Origin: Bacteroidota bacterium | GTDB lineage: Bacteria; Bacteroidota; Bacteroidia; Flavobacteriales_D; Crocinitomicaceae | Assembly (NCBI GenBank): GCA_030148165.1 | Contig: JASBTZ010000013.1 | Location: forward strand, 1 to 64,000 | Direction: 5' to 3' | DNA: 64,000 bases | Shown here: positions 1 to 9,213 of the stretch, piece by piece | Position numbering within the stretch: position 1 is the first letter of the stretch | Layout of the letters: each line of letters begins with the position of its first letter | Position numbers and translations under genes: made by a program | Notes under the pieces: generated by a model | Seen by the model: only the letters and a program-made list of their open reading frames with translations | Told to the model about the DNA's origin: nothing | Databases searched by the model: none

Positions 1-196
1 ATCGAATGAAGGATCAACTGAAGTGTATAGTTACGAGATCACTGATGTGAACGGAAAAGTGGTAAGTACTGAGGCGAATGCTATTAACGGTACTGAAACT
101 GAAGAAATCAGCTTAGAAGGTCTTGAGCCGGGTGTTTATATGATCCGAGTTCATAACGATAACGCTGAGAAATCGTTCAGAATTGTAAAACAATAG
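1..196 (+). CDS. C-terminal end of a T9SS type A secreted protein (5' end outside window)
   Basis: Only the last 64 codons are present; the frame is open from base 2 to the TAG at 194-196. The tail has the pattern of a T9SS type A C-terminal sorting domain (family knowledge): an ITDVNGKVV strand, then a LEGLEPGVYMIRV segment and a basic end (KSFRIVKQ). This domain directs a protein through the type IX secretion system for release or anchoring at the cell surface. Nothing can be said about the function of the missing N-terminal part. A strong terminator follows 19 bases after the stop. Confidence 0.85.
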   Translation, partial: SNEGSTEVYSYEITDVNGKVVSTEANAINGTETEEISLEGLEPGVYMIRVHNDNAEKSFRIVKQ

Positions 197-214
197 ATCG
201 AATTATTGATCAGG

Positions 215-243
215 AAAGGGAGGCTGAAGCCTCCCTTTTTTTT
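215..243 (+). terminator. Rho-independent terminator
   Basis: A GGGAGGC/GCCTCCC stem (218-224 with 229-235), extended by AAA/TTT pairs, has a TGAA loop and is followed by a run of T to base 242. It ends the transcript of the partial T9SS gene. It also shows that the next gene cannot start at the upstream in-frame ATG at 206, which lies before the hairpin. Confidence 0.9.
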
Positions 244-280
244 ATACATACTTTTGCTAACTTTATGTCAAACAAATGAT

Positions 281-805
281 ATGAAAGAACCATTTAACCT
301 CCAACAATGGATCGATGAAAACAGAGATCTTTTAAAGCCCCCTGTTAGTAACAAGAATCTCTATGTAGAAGCCGGTGATTTTATCGTAATGATCGTTGGC
401 GGTCCTAATGCACGTAAAGACTATCATTTCAATGAGAGTGAAGAGCTGTTCTATCAAATAGAAGGTGATATCACCGTGCGCGTACAGTTGGATGGAAAAC
501 CTAAGGATATCATTATTAAAGAGGGTGACATATTCTTGCTGCCCTCCAATATACCTCATTCTCCTATACGTGGGGAAAATACGGTTGGTCTTGTGGTAGA
601 ACGAGTTAGAAAAGATACGGACCTAAGTGATGGATTGATGTGGTTCTGTGATGAATGCAATCACAAATTGCACGAGTTCCGTTTTCCATTAAACGATATT
701 GAGCATGATTTCCTTTCACGATTCCGTGAATTCTATGGTTCGGAAGATTTGAGGACTTGCGACAATTGCGGACACGTCATGGAGACTGATCCTCGTTTTG
801 TTTAA
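281..805 (+). CDS. nbaC: 3-hydroxyanthranilate 3,4-dioxygenase
   Basis: This 174-residue cupin opens the ring of 3-hydroxyanthranilate to give the precursor of quinolinate, in the kynurenine route from tryptophan to NAD. Iron ligands typical of the family are visible: His49, Glu55 and His93. The bacterial-type second metal site (rubredoxin-like) is also visible as two CxxC pairs, Cys123/Cys126 and Cys160/Cys163. Arg45 and Arg97 fit the substrate-binding arginines. I chose the ATG at 281 because the longer frame from 206 runs through a terminator hairpin and would add 25 unrelated residues. A weak -7-like element, TAACTTTA, lies at 258-265. No other kynurenine gene is nearby. The stop overlaps the stop of the opposite gene (802-805). 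The same enzyme is also called HaaO. Confidence 0.93.
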   Translation: MKEPFNLQQWIDENRDLLKPPVSNKNLYVEAGDFIVMIVGGPNARKDYHFNESEELFYQIEGDITVRVQLDGKPKDIIIKEGDIFLLPSNIPHSPIRGENTVGLVVERVRKDTDLSDGLMWFCDECNHKLHEFRFPLNDIEHDFLSRFREFYGSEDLRTCDNCGHVMETDPRFV

Positions 806-3800
806 CGTAGGAGGTTTACGTGTCCAACGTATTTGTATTCTTTCCCATTAATTCCACGTACACTTAGCTTCCATACGTACGTGCCATCCTGGCAATTATT
901 CCCTTCGTATGTGCCATCCCAATATTCATCTATATCATTCAGGGTACAGATCAACTCTCCCCATCGGTCAAATATGAGTAGTTCGAAGGAAGATACATTC
1001 CCACCTTCAACCTTGAAGTAAGTATTGACTGAATTATCACCTCCAGGAGTAAATGTATTTGGCACATATATGATCGGGTCGTAAAAAATATTGACCGTAT
1101 CAGATGCAGAACATCCATTGATATCCGTATAGCTGGCGATATAGGTGTAGTTTTGATCCGGGTTTGCTGTTGGATTACTGCACACAACACAAGTTAAATA
1201 TTCAGCCGGATCCCAAACAATAGGACCTGGTGTAGACGTCGTTGCCGATAATGGTACGAGATCTCCTACAAAAACATAGGCATCCGGGCTAGCTTGAATC
1301 CATGGTTGTGGGTAAAGATCAACAAATACAGAATCAATTGACACACAGCCATTCATATCGGTACCCGTCACATAGAACATGGTGGGTTGAGCAGGTGTGG
1401 CGTGAACAAGCGAACTTATTGGGCTATCCAGATAAGCAGACGGATTCCATTGATAACTCACTCCACCCGTTACCATAAGCGTCGCAGTTTCTCCTGGACA
1501 AATGATGGTATCGTACATGGCTTCAATGAGTGCCGAAGTAACGTCGATAAAAACACTGTCAAGTACAGATCCACAGACATTGCTAAAGTTACAATAGTAG
1601 TACATATCATCTACAGGAGACACCTCAACAACGTTCGTGTCGACCGCAGAAATATTGGAGTTTGGCGACCAGAAATACATATCTGCTCCTGAAACTGTTA
1701 TTGTTACACTTGAACCCTCACACATAGATAGTGTATCCGGAATTATCGGTTGTGGCGGGTCAAAATACACGTCAACAAATACTGATTCTTCGAGTACACA
1801 ACCATTAGCTGTGGTGATGGTTACCATATAGGTGATATCGTTCGTTGGAGTACATGTTGGGTTCGCAACGTTCGGATTACTCAAATAATTCGCTGGCGAC
1901 CATTGGTATGACACTCCTCCGGTAGCAAGCAGGTCTATACTCGAACCAATACAAACAACGGTATCGTCAGTTATTGTAGAAGTTCCCAAATAAGTCTCCA
2001 ATGTCACATAGGCTGTATCAATTCCACAGGTGTCCGAAATGATTACCGTAAAGGTCGTCGTAGAATCTACTGTAGCCGTTGGCATTGATAACGTTGAGTC
2101 GTCAAGATACTGAGCCGGAGTCCAGGCATAAGTTGCACCACCATAAGCTTCAAGCTGATAAGAATCTCCCGGACATATCGGTCCAGGCGGTGTTACTACT
2201 CCACCAAGGAAGTCACCTATTTCAACAATAATATCAATTGAGTCAGGTGTAAAACATCCATTTGTATCTGACACCACCAAAGTCGCATAATACGTTCCAG
2301 GTCCAGGATACAAGTGTGATGGATTTTCCTGAGTTGAGGTCGTTCCATCACCAAAGTCCCAGAAATAAGCATTGCCGTTTGAACTGGTATTGACAAAGTC
2401 GACACTATTTGGCAGACAAACAACCGGATTCGGATCTGTTACAAGCGCTTCGATCTGACTCAATTCAAACTTGAACGCAGCCATGTTACAGTTGCTGCTT
2501 AAATTTGTTTCCGACCAAACTCCCGGCGTGGATGTAAATCCGTTAGGATTACCCCCACACGCTCCACATACCGCATGGTATATACGTCCCGATTTATCGA
2601 ATCTACTTGTTCCGCCATCAACATGATTGTAACTACTTGTAGTGCCTCCCATAAACGTGGCATATTTTAAGAGTGTCGCGTCTTGTCCGAGAACAGCAAT
2701 CCAGAAATTACTTCCGTTTGTTGTTGACTGATAGGCAGCATTATTTGGACCACTGGTTACAGGAAATCCATTCGATGATGAATTGACAGCCTGACTCACG
2801 CCGGGGTTCGCGTTAAGTACACCACCCCAACCTGACAAGTATATGTCATAGCAATCTGAAACCAGAAATGCTGTTGGTGAGATTTCAACATTTCCTGTGG
2901 AAGCTCCAACCATCGTCTTCCATAATACGGTTGATAGATTGGAATTGAATTGCCAGATAAACTGACCTGAATTGGCATTTCCGTATTGTCCTGCAGTGAT
3001 ACCAAGATTGGATTGTGTCTGTCCTAGAACATATACCTTGTTATCCAGATCGAGTTGAACAAAGTACGTCTGATCGTATTCATTTAATCCAATGTAAGAT
3101 CCTGAAATAATCATACCACTGCTTGCCGTAAATCTGGCTATATATCCATCTCTGTCTCCATCAAAGGTCAAATCTGCACCGGAGTTAAATGGCAATGAAC
3201 TTGAAGATGTTCCTCCGACCAAATAAACCTCTCCGGCCGAAGATACTTCAAGAGCATTCCCTGTCTCAATTCCCGAGCCACCGAAATATGTAGACCAGGT
3301 AAGTGTATTCAGTGTTTGAGGCATTTTGAACATCACCGCATCTTGCGTTCCATTTAATGAATTCTGTGTTCCCATTACAGTCGGGAAATCACTGGATTGA
3401 GTCATGGAAGCAACGTACACGTCGTTGTTGGCATCGAGAATGATCTCTCCACGGAATTGATCACCATAGTTGAACTGAAGATTTGAATTGTTCAACCCAT
3501 CGTTATTACTCCCACCAATATAAGTTGAAGCCAATAAAGCGGATCCGTCCGAACTCAATCTTGCTACGTATAGATCTGACCCCGCAGTGAATCCTAAACT
3601 ATTCGTCTGATTATTTGGTATCGAAGGGCCTCCATTGTAGGAGTTATCATAAGGGTTCCCCGCCATTGGGAAATTACTGGATGATGTGATTCCAAAAATG
3701 AACAATTCACCATTGTCTGCTGCTACGATACTATTCGGAGTTTCAGATTCCGATCCCCCCAAATATGTCGAGTAGATCAATGCTGTTCCGTCATCCGTAA

Positions 3801-4689
3801 ATTTCGTTATTGCTACATCTATTAATCCGCCATTGGGTGATGAATCATACGCACCCGGAGTTGTCGGATATCCCAATCCGAAAACGACACCACCTCCGAA
3901 TAAATTTCCATCGACGTCAGGTGCAGCAGTAAAACCCCAGTTATCAGCAGTAGAACCACTAAATGTAGAAAAAGTAAGACTCGGGTCAATTACCAAATCC
4001 TTCGTCTGATCGTATCCTTCCGGAAAAACATAGCTGATCTGATTTCCTTGTAGTGAGAATCGAACCTCAACATGTTTTTTGCCATTCTCTCCTACTGTCC
4101 AGGCAATAGGTGCGGTTTCAATGATTTCGCCGAATCTGTTAGCGATATGAAGATTTCCATCTTCATCAATCTGAACATCACTCTGGCCTATCAATTCGTT
4201 TCGGATCAATTGCGGCGATACTCCAGGGTGTACCACAAACGAATACTTAAAGCCGCCATCGGAGCCATCCATGACCATGTCGATGCCCTCGTAGTAATCA
4301 ATCAACGTTATTTGTGCAAATGAATACAGCTTAGATTTCCATTTTGACTGATCATTTCCGAGAAGGTAATTTCGGTAAAACCCTGATTTTTTATTCTCTG
4401 TAGCCTGGCCTTGCCAGTCAGATCCTATAAACTTGCTCTTGATCACATGTGTTTCAAGCAATTCATTTTCATGATGATCGTCTGAATCGTGTGAATGTCC
4501 ATATAATTCGTGAGCATTGTTCAAATGAAAAGTAAATCCATCCTTTTCGATAAGCATTTCACCGGTGTGAAGTTCTACTTTGTACTCAATACGGTCATCC
4601 CACTGGCCTGCATTTGGATGCATCCATACCTCTTGTCCAAAAGCAGTAATTGAACTAAGAATAACGGTTAGTAAAAGCCAACTTTTCAT
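802..4689 (-). CDS. T9SS type B secreted beta-propeller/PKD protein
   Basis: A 1295-residue exported protein. Residues 1-18 are a signal peptide (MKSWLLLTVILSSITAFGQ). Residues about 20-235 match the N-terminal domain common in SBBP-repeat proteins (DUF7948-like). Residues about 240-790 carry SBBP-type beta-propeller repeats (patterns such as STYLGGSESETPNSI and STYFGGSGIETGNAL). A PKD domain follows at about 800-880 (FWDFGDGTTSTQENPSHLY), then several Ig/PKD-like repeats with the YQWSPANYLS pattern. The last 90 residues are a gliding-motility-associated, type B sorting domain (VPNTFTPGGDNSVN ... FDRWGELI ... WDGTY ... DGTYVWKL). It is probably secreted or surface-attached through T9SS; ligand and role are unknown. 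It faces the dioxygenase gene with overlapping stops and diverges from purF. Confidence 0.92.
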   Translation of the reverse strand: MKSWLLLTVILSSITAFGQEVWMHPNAGQWDDRIEYKVELHTGEMLIEKDGFTFHLNNAHELYGHSHDSDDHHENELLETHVIKSKFIGSDWQGQATENKKSGFYRNYLLGNDQSKWKSKLYSFAQITLIDYYEGIDMVMDGSDGGFKYSFVVHPGVSPQLIRNELIGQSDVQIDEDGNLHIANRFGEIIETAPIAWTVGENGKKHVEVRFSLQGNQISYVFPEGYDQTKDLVIDPSLTFSTFSGSTADNWGFTAAPDVDGNLFGGGVVFGLGYPTTPGAYDSSPNGGLIDVAITKFTDDGTALIYSTYLGGSESETPNSIVAADNGELFIFGITSSSNFPMAGNPYDNSYNGGPSIPNNQTNSLGFTAGSDLYVARLSSDGSALLASTYIGGSNNDGLNNSNLQFNYGDQFRGEIILDANNDVYVASMTQSSDFPTVMGTQNSLNGTQDAVMFKMPQTLNTLTWSTYFGGSGIETGNALEVSSAGEVYLVGGTSSSSLPFNSGADLTFDGDRDGYIARFTASSGMIISGSYIGLNEYDQTYFVQLDLDNKVYVLGQTQSNLGITAGQYGNANSGQFIWQFNSNLSTVLWKTMVGASTGNVEISPTAFLVSDCYDIYLSGWGGVLNANPGVSQAVNSSSNGFPVTSGPNNAAYQSTTNGSNFWIAVLGQDATLLKYATFMGGTTSSYNHVDGGTSRFDKSGRIYHAVCGACGGNPNGFTSTPGVWSETNLSSNCNMAAFKFELSQIEALVTDPNPVVCLPNSVDFVNTSSNGNAYFWDFGDGTTSTQENPSHLYPGPGTYYATLVVSDTNGCFTPDSIDIIVEIGDFLGGVVTPPGPICPGDSYQLEAYGGATYAWTPAQYLDDSTLSMPTATVDSTTTFTVIISDTCGIDTAYVTLETYLGTSTITDDTVVCIGSSIDLLATGGVSYQWSPANYLSNPNVANPTCTPTNDITYMVTITTANGCVLEESVFVDVYFDPPQPIIPDTLSMCEGSSVTITVSGADMYFWSPNSNISAVDTNVVEVSPVDDMYYYCNFSNVCGSVLDSVFIDVTSALIEAMYDTIICPGETATLMVTGGVSYQWNPSAYLDSPISSLVHATPAQPTMFYVTGTDMNGCVSIDSVFVDLYPQPWIQASPDAYVFVGDLVPLSATTSTPGPIVWDPAEYLTCVVCSNPTANPDQNYTYIASYTDINGCSASDTVNIFYDPIIYVPNTFTPGGDNSVNTYFKVEGGNVSSFELLIFDRWGELICTLNDIDEYWDGTYEGNNCQDGTYVWKLSVRGINGKEYKYVGHVNLLR

Positions 4690-4827
4690 TGAGTCTGAAA
4701 ATACAATAATTTGAGGATATTTTTGTCATGATCTTTTCCGTAAACCAAAATCTCCTCTATTTCTCTAGTTATAAGTCGTTTTCAAACGAAAAAGGTTGCC
4801 AAAAAGCACTCCTTATTTCGACATAAT

Positions 4828-4840
4828 TTAAACGGTTTAA
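4828..4840. promoter_or_regulatory. Inverted repeat overlapping the -33 box of purF
   Basis: TTAAAC-G-GTTTAA is a perfect 6-base inverted repeat around one base. It covers the position of the -33 element of the purF promoter, a usual place for a repressor operator. The regulator is unknown and AT-rich inverted repeats of this length arise by chance, so this is a candidate only. Confidence 0.3.
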
Positions 4841-4866
4841 TAGTCTTTAGATTATACGTAAATTTG
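4836..4866 (+). promoter_or_regulatory. Bacteroidota-type promoter of the purF operon
   Basis: TTTA at 4836-4839, 19 bases, then a perfect -7 element TAAATTTG at 4859-4866. Transcription should begin at about 4871, which rules out the in-frame ATG at 4864 and supports the ATG at 4891 as the purF start. Confidence 0.65.
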
Positions 4867-4890
4867 TGTCGAAATTATTCAGTTCATACT

Positions 4891-6792
4891 ATGAGTGATC
4901 CTATCAAGCACGAATGTGGAATTGCACTGCTTCGTTTAAAGAAACCATTACAATACTATGTCGATAAATACGGTACCGCATTTTACGGACTGAATAAGCT
5001 CCATCTCCTGATGGAAAAACAACACAATCGCGGGCAAGACGGAGCCGGTGTGGCTAACATCAAGTTCGATATGAAACCGGGTGAAAGATATATCTCACGC
5101 TATCGTTCGATTGACAGTAAACCAATACAGGACATATTTGACCACATTAATGGACGCTTTGCCAAGATTCAGGAAAAGAACCCTGAATTATTGAAGGATG
5201 TTGAATACCTGAAAAAAAATGCAGGATTTACAGGCGAATTATTCCTGGGTCACTTAAGGTATGGTACTTTCGGTCAGAATTCAATTGAAAGTTGTCACCC
5301 TTTTCTAAGACAAAATAACTGGATTACAAGAAACCTGGTGGTAGCAGGAAATTTTAACCTGACTAATGTAGATGAGCTCTTTGATGTTTTACTTCATGTA
5401 GGCCAGCATCCGAAGGAAATGTCTGACACTGTAACAGTACTTGAAAAGATCGGTCATTTTCTGGATGTAGAAAATGAAGAAATGTACAATCAACTCAAAC
5501 CTAAGGGCCTAAATAATATGGAGGTCTATCAGCAAATTGCTAAAGACCTTGATATCGAACGAATTTTGAAGAAGGCTTCTGAAGATTGGGATGGTGGCTA
5601 CGCAATGGCTGGGCTCTTTGGACATGGCGACGCATTTGTTCTCCGGGATCCGGCAGGAATCAGACCTGCCTACTGGTACGAAGATGATGAAGTTTGTGTT
5701 GTGACTTCGGAAAGACCGGTGATTCAGACAGCATTTAACGTAAAGAGTTCTCAGGTAAATGAACTTAAACCCGGACATGCTCTGATCATCAAAAAAGATG
5801 GGCACATTGCGCAAAGATTAATCAATAGCTCGTCAGATCATAAAAAATGCTCCTTTGAGCGTATTTACTTTTCCAGAGGAAGTGACGTTGATATTTACAA
5901 TGAAAGAAAGCAACTGGGGAAAAATATAGTTCCACAAGTGCTGGATTCAATCAATGAAGATTTGGATAATTCGGTCTTTTCATTCATTCCGAATACAGCC
6001 GAAGTTTCTTTCTATGGAATGATAAAAGGATTGGAAAATTATTTAAATCACAAAAAAATTCAACAGATCATTGATCTGGGTCCTAATCCGCTACCTGAAA
6101 AGATTGAAAAAATACTATTGCAACGTGCCCGGATTGAGAAGATAGCCATTAAGGATGCTAAACTTCGAACGTTCATTACCCAGGATGATTCAAGAGACGA
6201 CCTGGTAGCACACGTCTACGATATTACCTATGGCAGTATCAAACCTGGGAAAGACAACCTTGTCATCATTGATGATAGCATTGTAAGGGGAACCACATTA
6301 AAACAATCCATCCTTAGAATTCTCGACCGATTGGAACCTAAAAAAATTGTCGTGGTGTCATCCGCTCCACAGATCAGATTCCCTGACTGTTATGGAATTG
6401 ACATGGCTAAAATGGGAGATTTTGTCGCCTTTGAAGCTGCTGTTTCATTACTTAAAGAGCGAGGAATGGAAAATATTATCGAGGAGGTCTATAACAACTG
6501 TAAGAATCAGGAAAAACTTGCAAAAGAAGATATCCAGAATTATGTGAAAGATATTTACGAACCCTTTACTTACGAAGAAATATCCGCCCAAATTAGTAAG
6601 CTTCTTACACCTGAAAGTATTAATACGGAAGTTGAGATCATCTATCAAACTGTCGAAAACCTCCATCGTGCTTGTCCTGATAATAAAGGTGACTGGTACT
6701 TCACCGGAGACTATCCTACCCCTGGAGGTAATAAGGTGGTGAATAAAGCATTCATCTACTGGAAAGAAGGACGAAACGAAAGAGCCTATTAA
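4891..6792 (+). CDS. purF: Amidophosphoribosyltransferase, long Bacteroidota form
   Basis: The enzyme transfers the amide nitrogen of glutamine to PRPP, the first committed step of purine synthesis. It has 633 residues, longer than the roughly 500 of the E. coli and Bacillus enzymes. The N-terminal part is an Ntn glutaminase with catalytic Cys9 (KHECGIALLRL), implying removal of an 8-residue propeptide, as in Bacillus. Further motifs are KQHNRGQDGAG and GHLRYGTFGQ. The C-terminal part is a phosphoribosyltransferase with the PRPP motif VIIDDSIVRGTTL and the CSFERIYFSRGSD segment. The start at 4891 is fixed by the promoter and by the Cys position. The histidine kinase gene begins 2 bases after its stop, so the two are probably co-transcribed. 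A standard PurF may exist elsewhere in the genome. Confidence 0.92.
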   Translation: MSDPIKHECGIALLRLKKPLQYYVDKYGTAFYGLNKLHLLMEKQHNRGQDGAGVANIKFDMKPGERYISRYRSIDSKPIQDIFDHINGRFAKIQEKNPELLKDVEYLKKNAGFTGELFLGHLRYGTFGQNSIESCHPFLRQNNWITRNLVVAGNFNLTNVDELFDVLLHVGQHPKEMSDTVTVLEKIGHFLDVENEEMYNQLKPKGLNNMEVYQQIAKDLDIERILKKASEDWDGGYAMAGLFGHGDAFVLRDPAGIRPAYWYEDDEVCVVTSERPVIQTAFNVKSSQVNELKPGHALIIKKDGHIAQRLINSSSDHKKCSFERIYFSRGSDVDIYNERKQLGKNIVPQVLDSINEDLDNSVFSFIPNTAEVSFYGMIKGLENYLNHKKIQQIIDLGPNPLPEKIEKILLQRARIEKIAIKDAKLRTFITQDDSRDDLVAHVYDITYGSIKPGKDNLVIIDDSIVRGTTLKQSILRILDRLEPKKIVVVSSAPQIRFPDCYGIDMAKMGDFVAFEAAVSLLKERGMENIIEEVYNNCKNQEKLAKEDIQNYVKDIYEPFTYEEISAQISKLLTPESINTEVEIIYQTVENLHRACPDNKGDWYFTGDYPTPGGNKVVNKAFIYWKEGRNERAY

Positions 6793-6794
6793 AA

Positions 6795-7682
6795 ATGAAA
6801 GGCAGAACGGCGATCATATTCTATATACTAAGCGTCTATGTAGTCGTTCAATTCATCTGGTGGGGATACCATCTAATTGAGTTAACGAACGAATTAAATA
6901 AGGAGTCCGAGCTCATCGCTAAACGGGTAACCATGATAATCGGTGAGGGAGCAGTTTTTTTATTACTTCTACTGGTAGGTATATGGCAAATCAGAAGATC
7001 AATAAGGAAAGAACTGGCTCTAAGTGATCGTCAAAAGAACTTTTTGCTCTCTGTAACCCATGAACTCAAAACACCTCTGGCAGCAAATAAACTATACCTG
7101 CAAACGATTGAGAAGCGTGATCTGAATGAAGAACAGAGAAACGAACTCCTGGCGAAAGCAATTGAAGAAAACGTTCGACTCGAACGAATGATTGACAATA
7201 TTCTTAATGCCAGCCGACTCGAAAACAACGTACTTACGCCTGATAAAGAAGAATTTGATCTCGAACAAATGATTTCTGGTATCAAGAATCGTTTTGAAGC
7301 AGTTTGGAAATCTTCACGAATTGAAGTGCACTGCGAAAAGGGCTTACAGATCACAACTGATCGCTTCATGCTGGAAACTATTATTTCAAATCTTGTAGAG
7401 AATGCGTTGAAATACGGTGGTGACAAGCCTGTTGAAATATATGCGCGTCGTGAAAACAACCGCTATGTTCTAGGCGTAAAAGATCAGGGAAAGGGTATCG
7501 ATAAGCAGTTTAAAGCAGATGTTTTTAAAAAATTCTACCGTATCGGTAATGAAGAAACCCGGACGCAAAAAGGAACCGGATTAGGCCTTTACATAGTCAA
7601 TCAGCTTGTGAGAATGTTAAATGGTAACATTCAATGCCGGGATAACGAGCCGATGGGTAGCGATTTTCAAATAACTTTGTAA
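6795..7682 (+). CDS. Sensor histidine kinase with minimal sensor region
   Basis: A 295-residue membrane kinase. Two transmembrane segments (about 6-30 and 46-66) enclose only some 15 residues, so there is no real periplasmic sensor domain. A HisKA domain follows with phospho-acceptor His89 (SVTHELKTPL), then an HATPase domain with N box (ISNLVENALKYG), G1 (VKDQGKGID), F box (FKKFYRIGNE) and G2 (GTGLGLYIV). All catalytic motifs are intact. It sits 2 bases after purF and 1 base before gpmI, so it appears to be in their operon. No response regulator lies in the window. The signal may be sensed within the membrane or through a partner protein; that is inference. Confidence 0.93.
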   Translation: MKGRTAIIFYILSVYVVVQFIWWGYHLIELTNELNKESELIAKRVTMIIGEGAVFLLLLLVGIWQIRRSIRKELALSDRQKNFLLSVTHELKTPLAANKLYLQTIEKRDLNEEQRNELLAKAIEENVRLERMIDNILNASRLENNVLTPDKEEFDLEQMISGIKNRFEAVWKSSRIEVHCEKGLQITTDRFMLETIISNLVENALKYGGDKPVEIYARRENNRYVLGVKDQGKGIDKQFKADVFKKFYRIGNEETRTQKGTGLGLYIVNQLVRMLNGNIQCRDNEPMGSDFQITL

Positions 7683-7683
7683 T

Positions 7684-9213
7684 ATGTCACGAAAATTAGG
7701 ACTTATCATACTGGATGGATGGGGAATCGGAGATCGAAGCAAATCCGATGCGGTTTTCAATGCAAACACACCATTCATGGACCATTTGATGGCCTCTTAT
7801 CCAAACGCCACCTTATTAACCAGTGGAGAAAACGTTGGATTACCAGCTGGTCAAATGGGAAATTCTGAGGTTGGCCACCTCAACATTGGAGCAGGTCGAA
7901 TCGTCTATCAGGAGCTGACTCGAATTAATAAATCGATTCGAGATCGTGACTTCTTTGAAATTCCAACTTTACTCGAAGCTTTTGATACAGCAAAAAAACG
8001 TGGGTCGAAGCTGCATTTTATGGGACTTGTTTCAGAGGGAGGTGTTCATTCTTCTCAGGAACATCTTTATGCCTTATGCCATCTTGCTAAGGGGAAAGGA
8101 ATTGAAAATGCATTCATCCATGCATTTACGGATGGTCGTGACTGTGACCCGAAAAGTGGACTTGGATTTATTCAAAAACTCGAAGCTGAAATCGAGCAAA
8201 CAGGAGTTCAGATTGCCTCCGTGATTGGTCGTTACTACGCGATGGACAGAGATAACCGTTGGAATCGCATTCGCAAAGCCTATAACCTGATGGTTCGGGG
8301 ACAGGGGCAGCCATTTGGTTCAGCTGAAGAAGCAATTACCACATCCTATCAAAATGATATAACTGACGAGTTCATTGAAGCTTCGGTGATTGTGAAAGAT
8401 GACAAACCAATCGCAACTATTGACGAAGGTGATGTGGTCATTTGTTTCAATTTTAGAACGGACCGTCCAAGACAGATCAGCATTGCTCTGACACAAAAGG
8501 ACCTTCACGAGTACAATATGGCGAAATTGGATATCTCCTATTACACCATGACTTCTTACGATGATAGCTTTAAGAATATTGGTGTGATCTTCGAAAAAGA
8601 CAATTTGAAAAACACTCTTGGAGAAGTTCTTTCACTAAAAGGTCTGAATCAGGTTCGTATTGCCGAAACGGAGAAATATCCTCATGTTACTTTTTTCTTC
8701 AGTGGAGGAAGGGAGCGTACTTTTGATCATGAGACCAGAATTCTGGTAAATTCTCCAAAAGTTCCTACATATGATATGCAACCCGAAATGAGTGCATTCG
8801 AAGTGCGAGACCAGATTGTCGAATACATCAAGACAAACGCACCGGATTTCATTTGTCTCAATTTTGCTAATCCGGATATGGTAGGGCATACCGGTGTTTA
8901 TGACGCCATTATTAAAGCAGTTGAAACGGTGGATTCATGCTTGAAAGATGTCGTTGAAACTGGGCAGGAAAATCATTACGAATTCATTATTATCGCTGAT
9001 CACGGTAATGCGGATAATGCAATAAACGAAGATGGTAGTCCGAATACGGCTCACTCATTAAATCCGGTACCCGTGATTTTCGTTACAAAAGAAACTGAAT
9101 TTCAACTTTCAGATGGTATTCTGGCAGATGTCGCTCCTACTATTTTAAGCCGTTTTCATATTGATCAACCGGAGGAAATGACAGGCAGCTCTCTGCTTTA
9201 CGTTAGTCTTTAA
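7684..9213 (+). CDS. gpmI: 2,3-bisphosphoglycerate-independent phosphoglycerate mutase
   Basis: Interconverts 3- and 2-phosphoglycerate in glycolysis and gluconeogenesis in the cytoplasm. The protein has 509 residues, the usual length, in the alkaline-phosphatase superfamily. Asp11 (LIILDGWG) and the phospho-acceptor Ser61 (GQMGNSEVGHLNIGAG) are present, as are HAFTDGRDCDP, the RYYAMDRDNRW segment and the late metal site IIADHGNADN. The start lies 1 base after the histidine kinase stop. The 3' end overlaps the end of the opposite adenylyltransferase gene by 11 bases. Confidence 0.97.
   Translation: MSRKLGLIILDGWGIGDRSKSDAVFNANTPFMDHLMASYPNATLLTSGENVGLPAGQMGNSEVGHLNIGAGRIVYQELTRINKSIRDRDFFEIPTLLEAFDTAKKRGSKLHFMGLVSEGGVHSSQEHLYALCHLAKGKGIENAFIHAFTDGRDCDPKSGLGFIQKLEAEIEQTGVQIASVIGRYYAMDRDNRWNRIRKAYNLMVRGQGQPFGSAEEAITTSYQNDITDEFIEASVIVKDDKPIATIDEGDVVICFNFRTDRPRQISIALTQKDLHEYNMAKLDISYYTMTSYDDSFKNIGVIFEKDNLKNTLGEVLSLKGLNQVRIAETEKYPHVTFFFSGGRERTFDHETRILVNSPKVPTYDMQPEMSAFEVRDQIVEYIKTNAPDFICLNFANPDMVGHTGVYDAIIKAVETVDSCLKDVVETGQENHYEFIIIADHGNADNAINEDGSPNTAHSLNPVPVIFVTKETEFQLSDGILADVAPTILSRFHIDQPEEMTGSSLLYVSL

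Noticed and set aside
206-280. N-terminal extension of the dioxygenase from ATG 206
   Set aside because: It would run through the terminator hairpin at 215-243 and adds residues unlike the family; ATG 281 gives the standard length.
1387-1692. Plus-strand ORF inside the type B T9SS gene
   Set aside because: Antisense shadow of the PKD-like repeats, without start context or family resemblance.
4864-4890. Upstream ATG for purF at 4864
   Set aside because: It lies inside the -7 box TAAATTTG, so the mRNA cannot include it.
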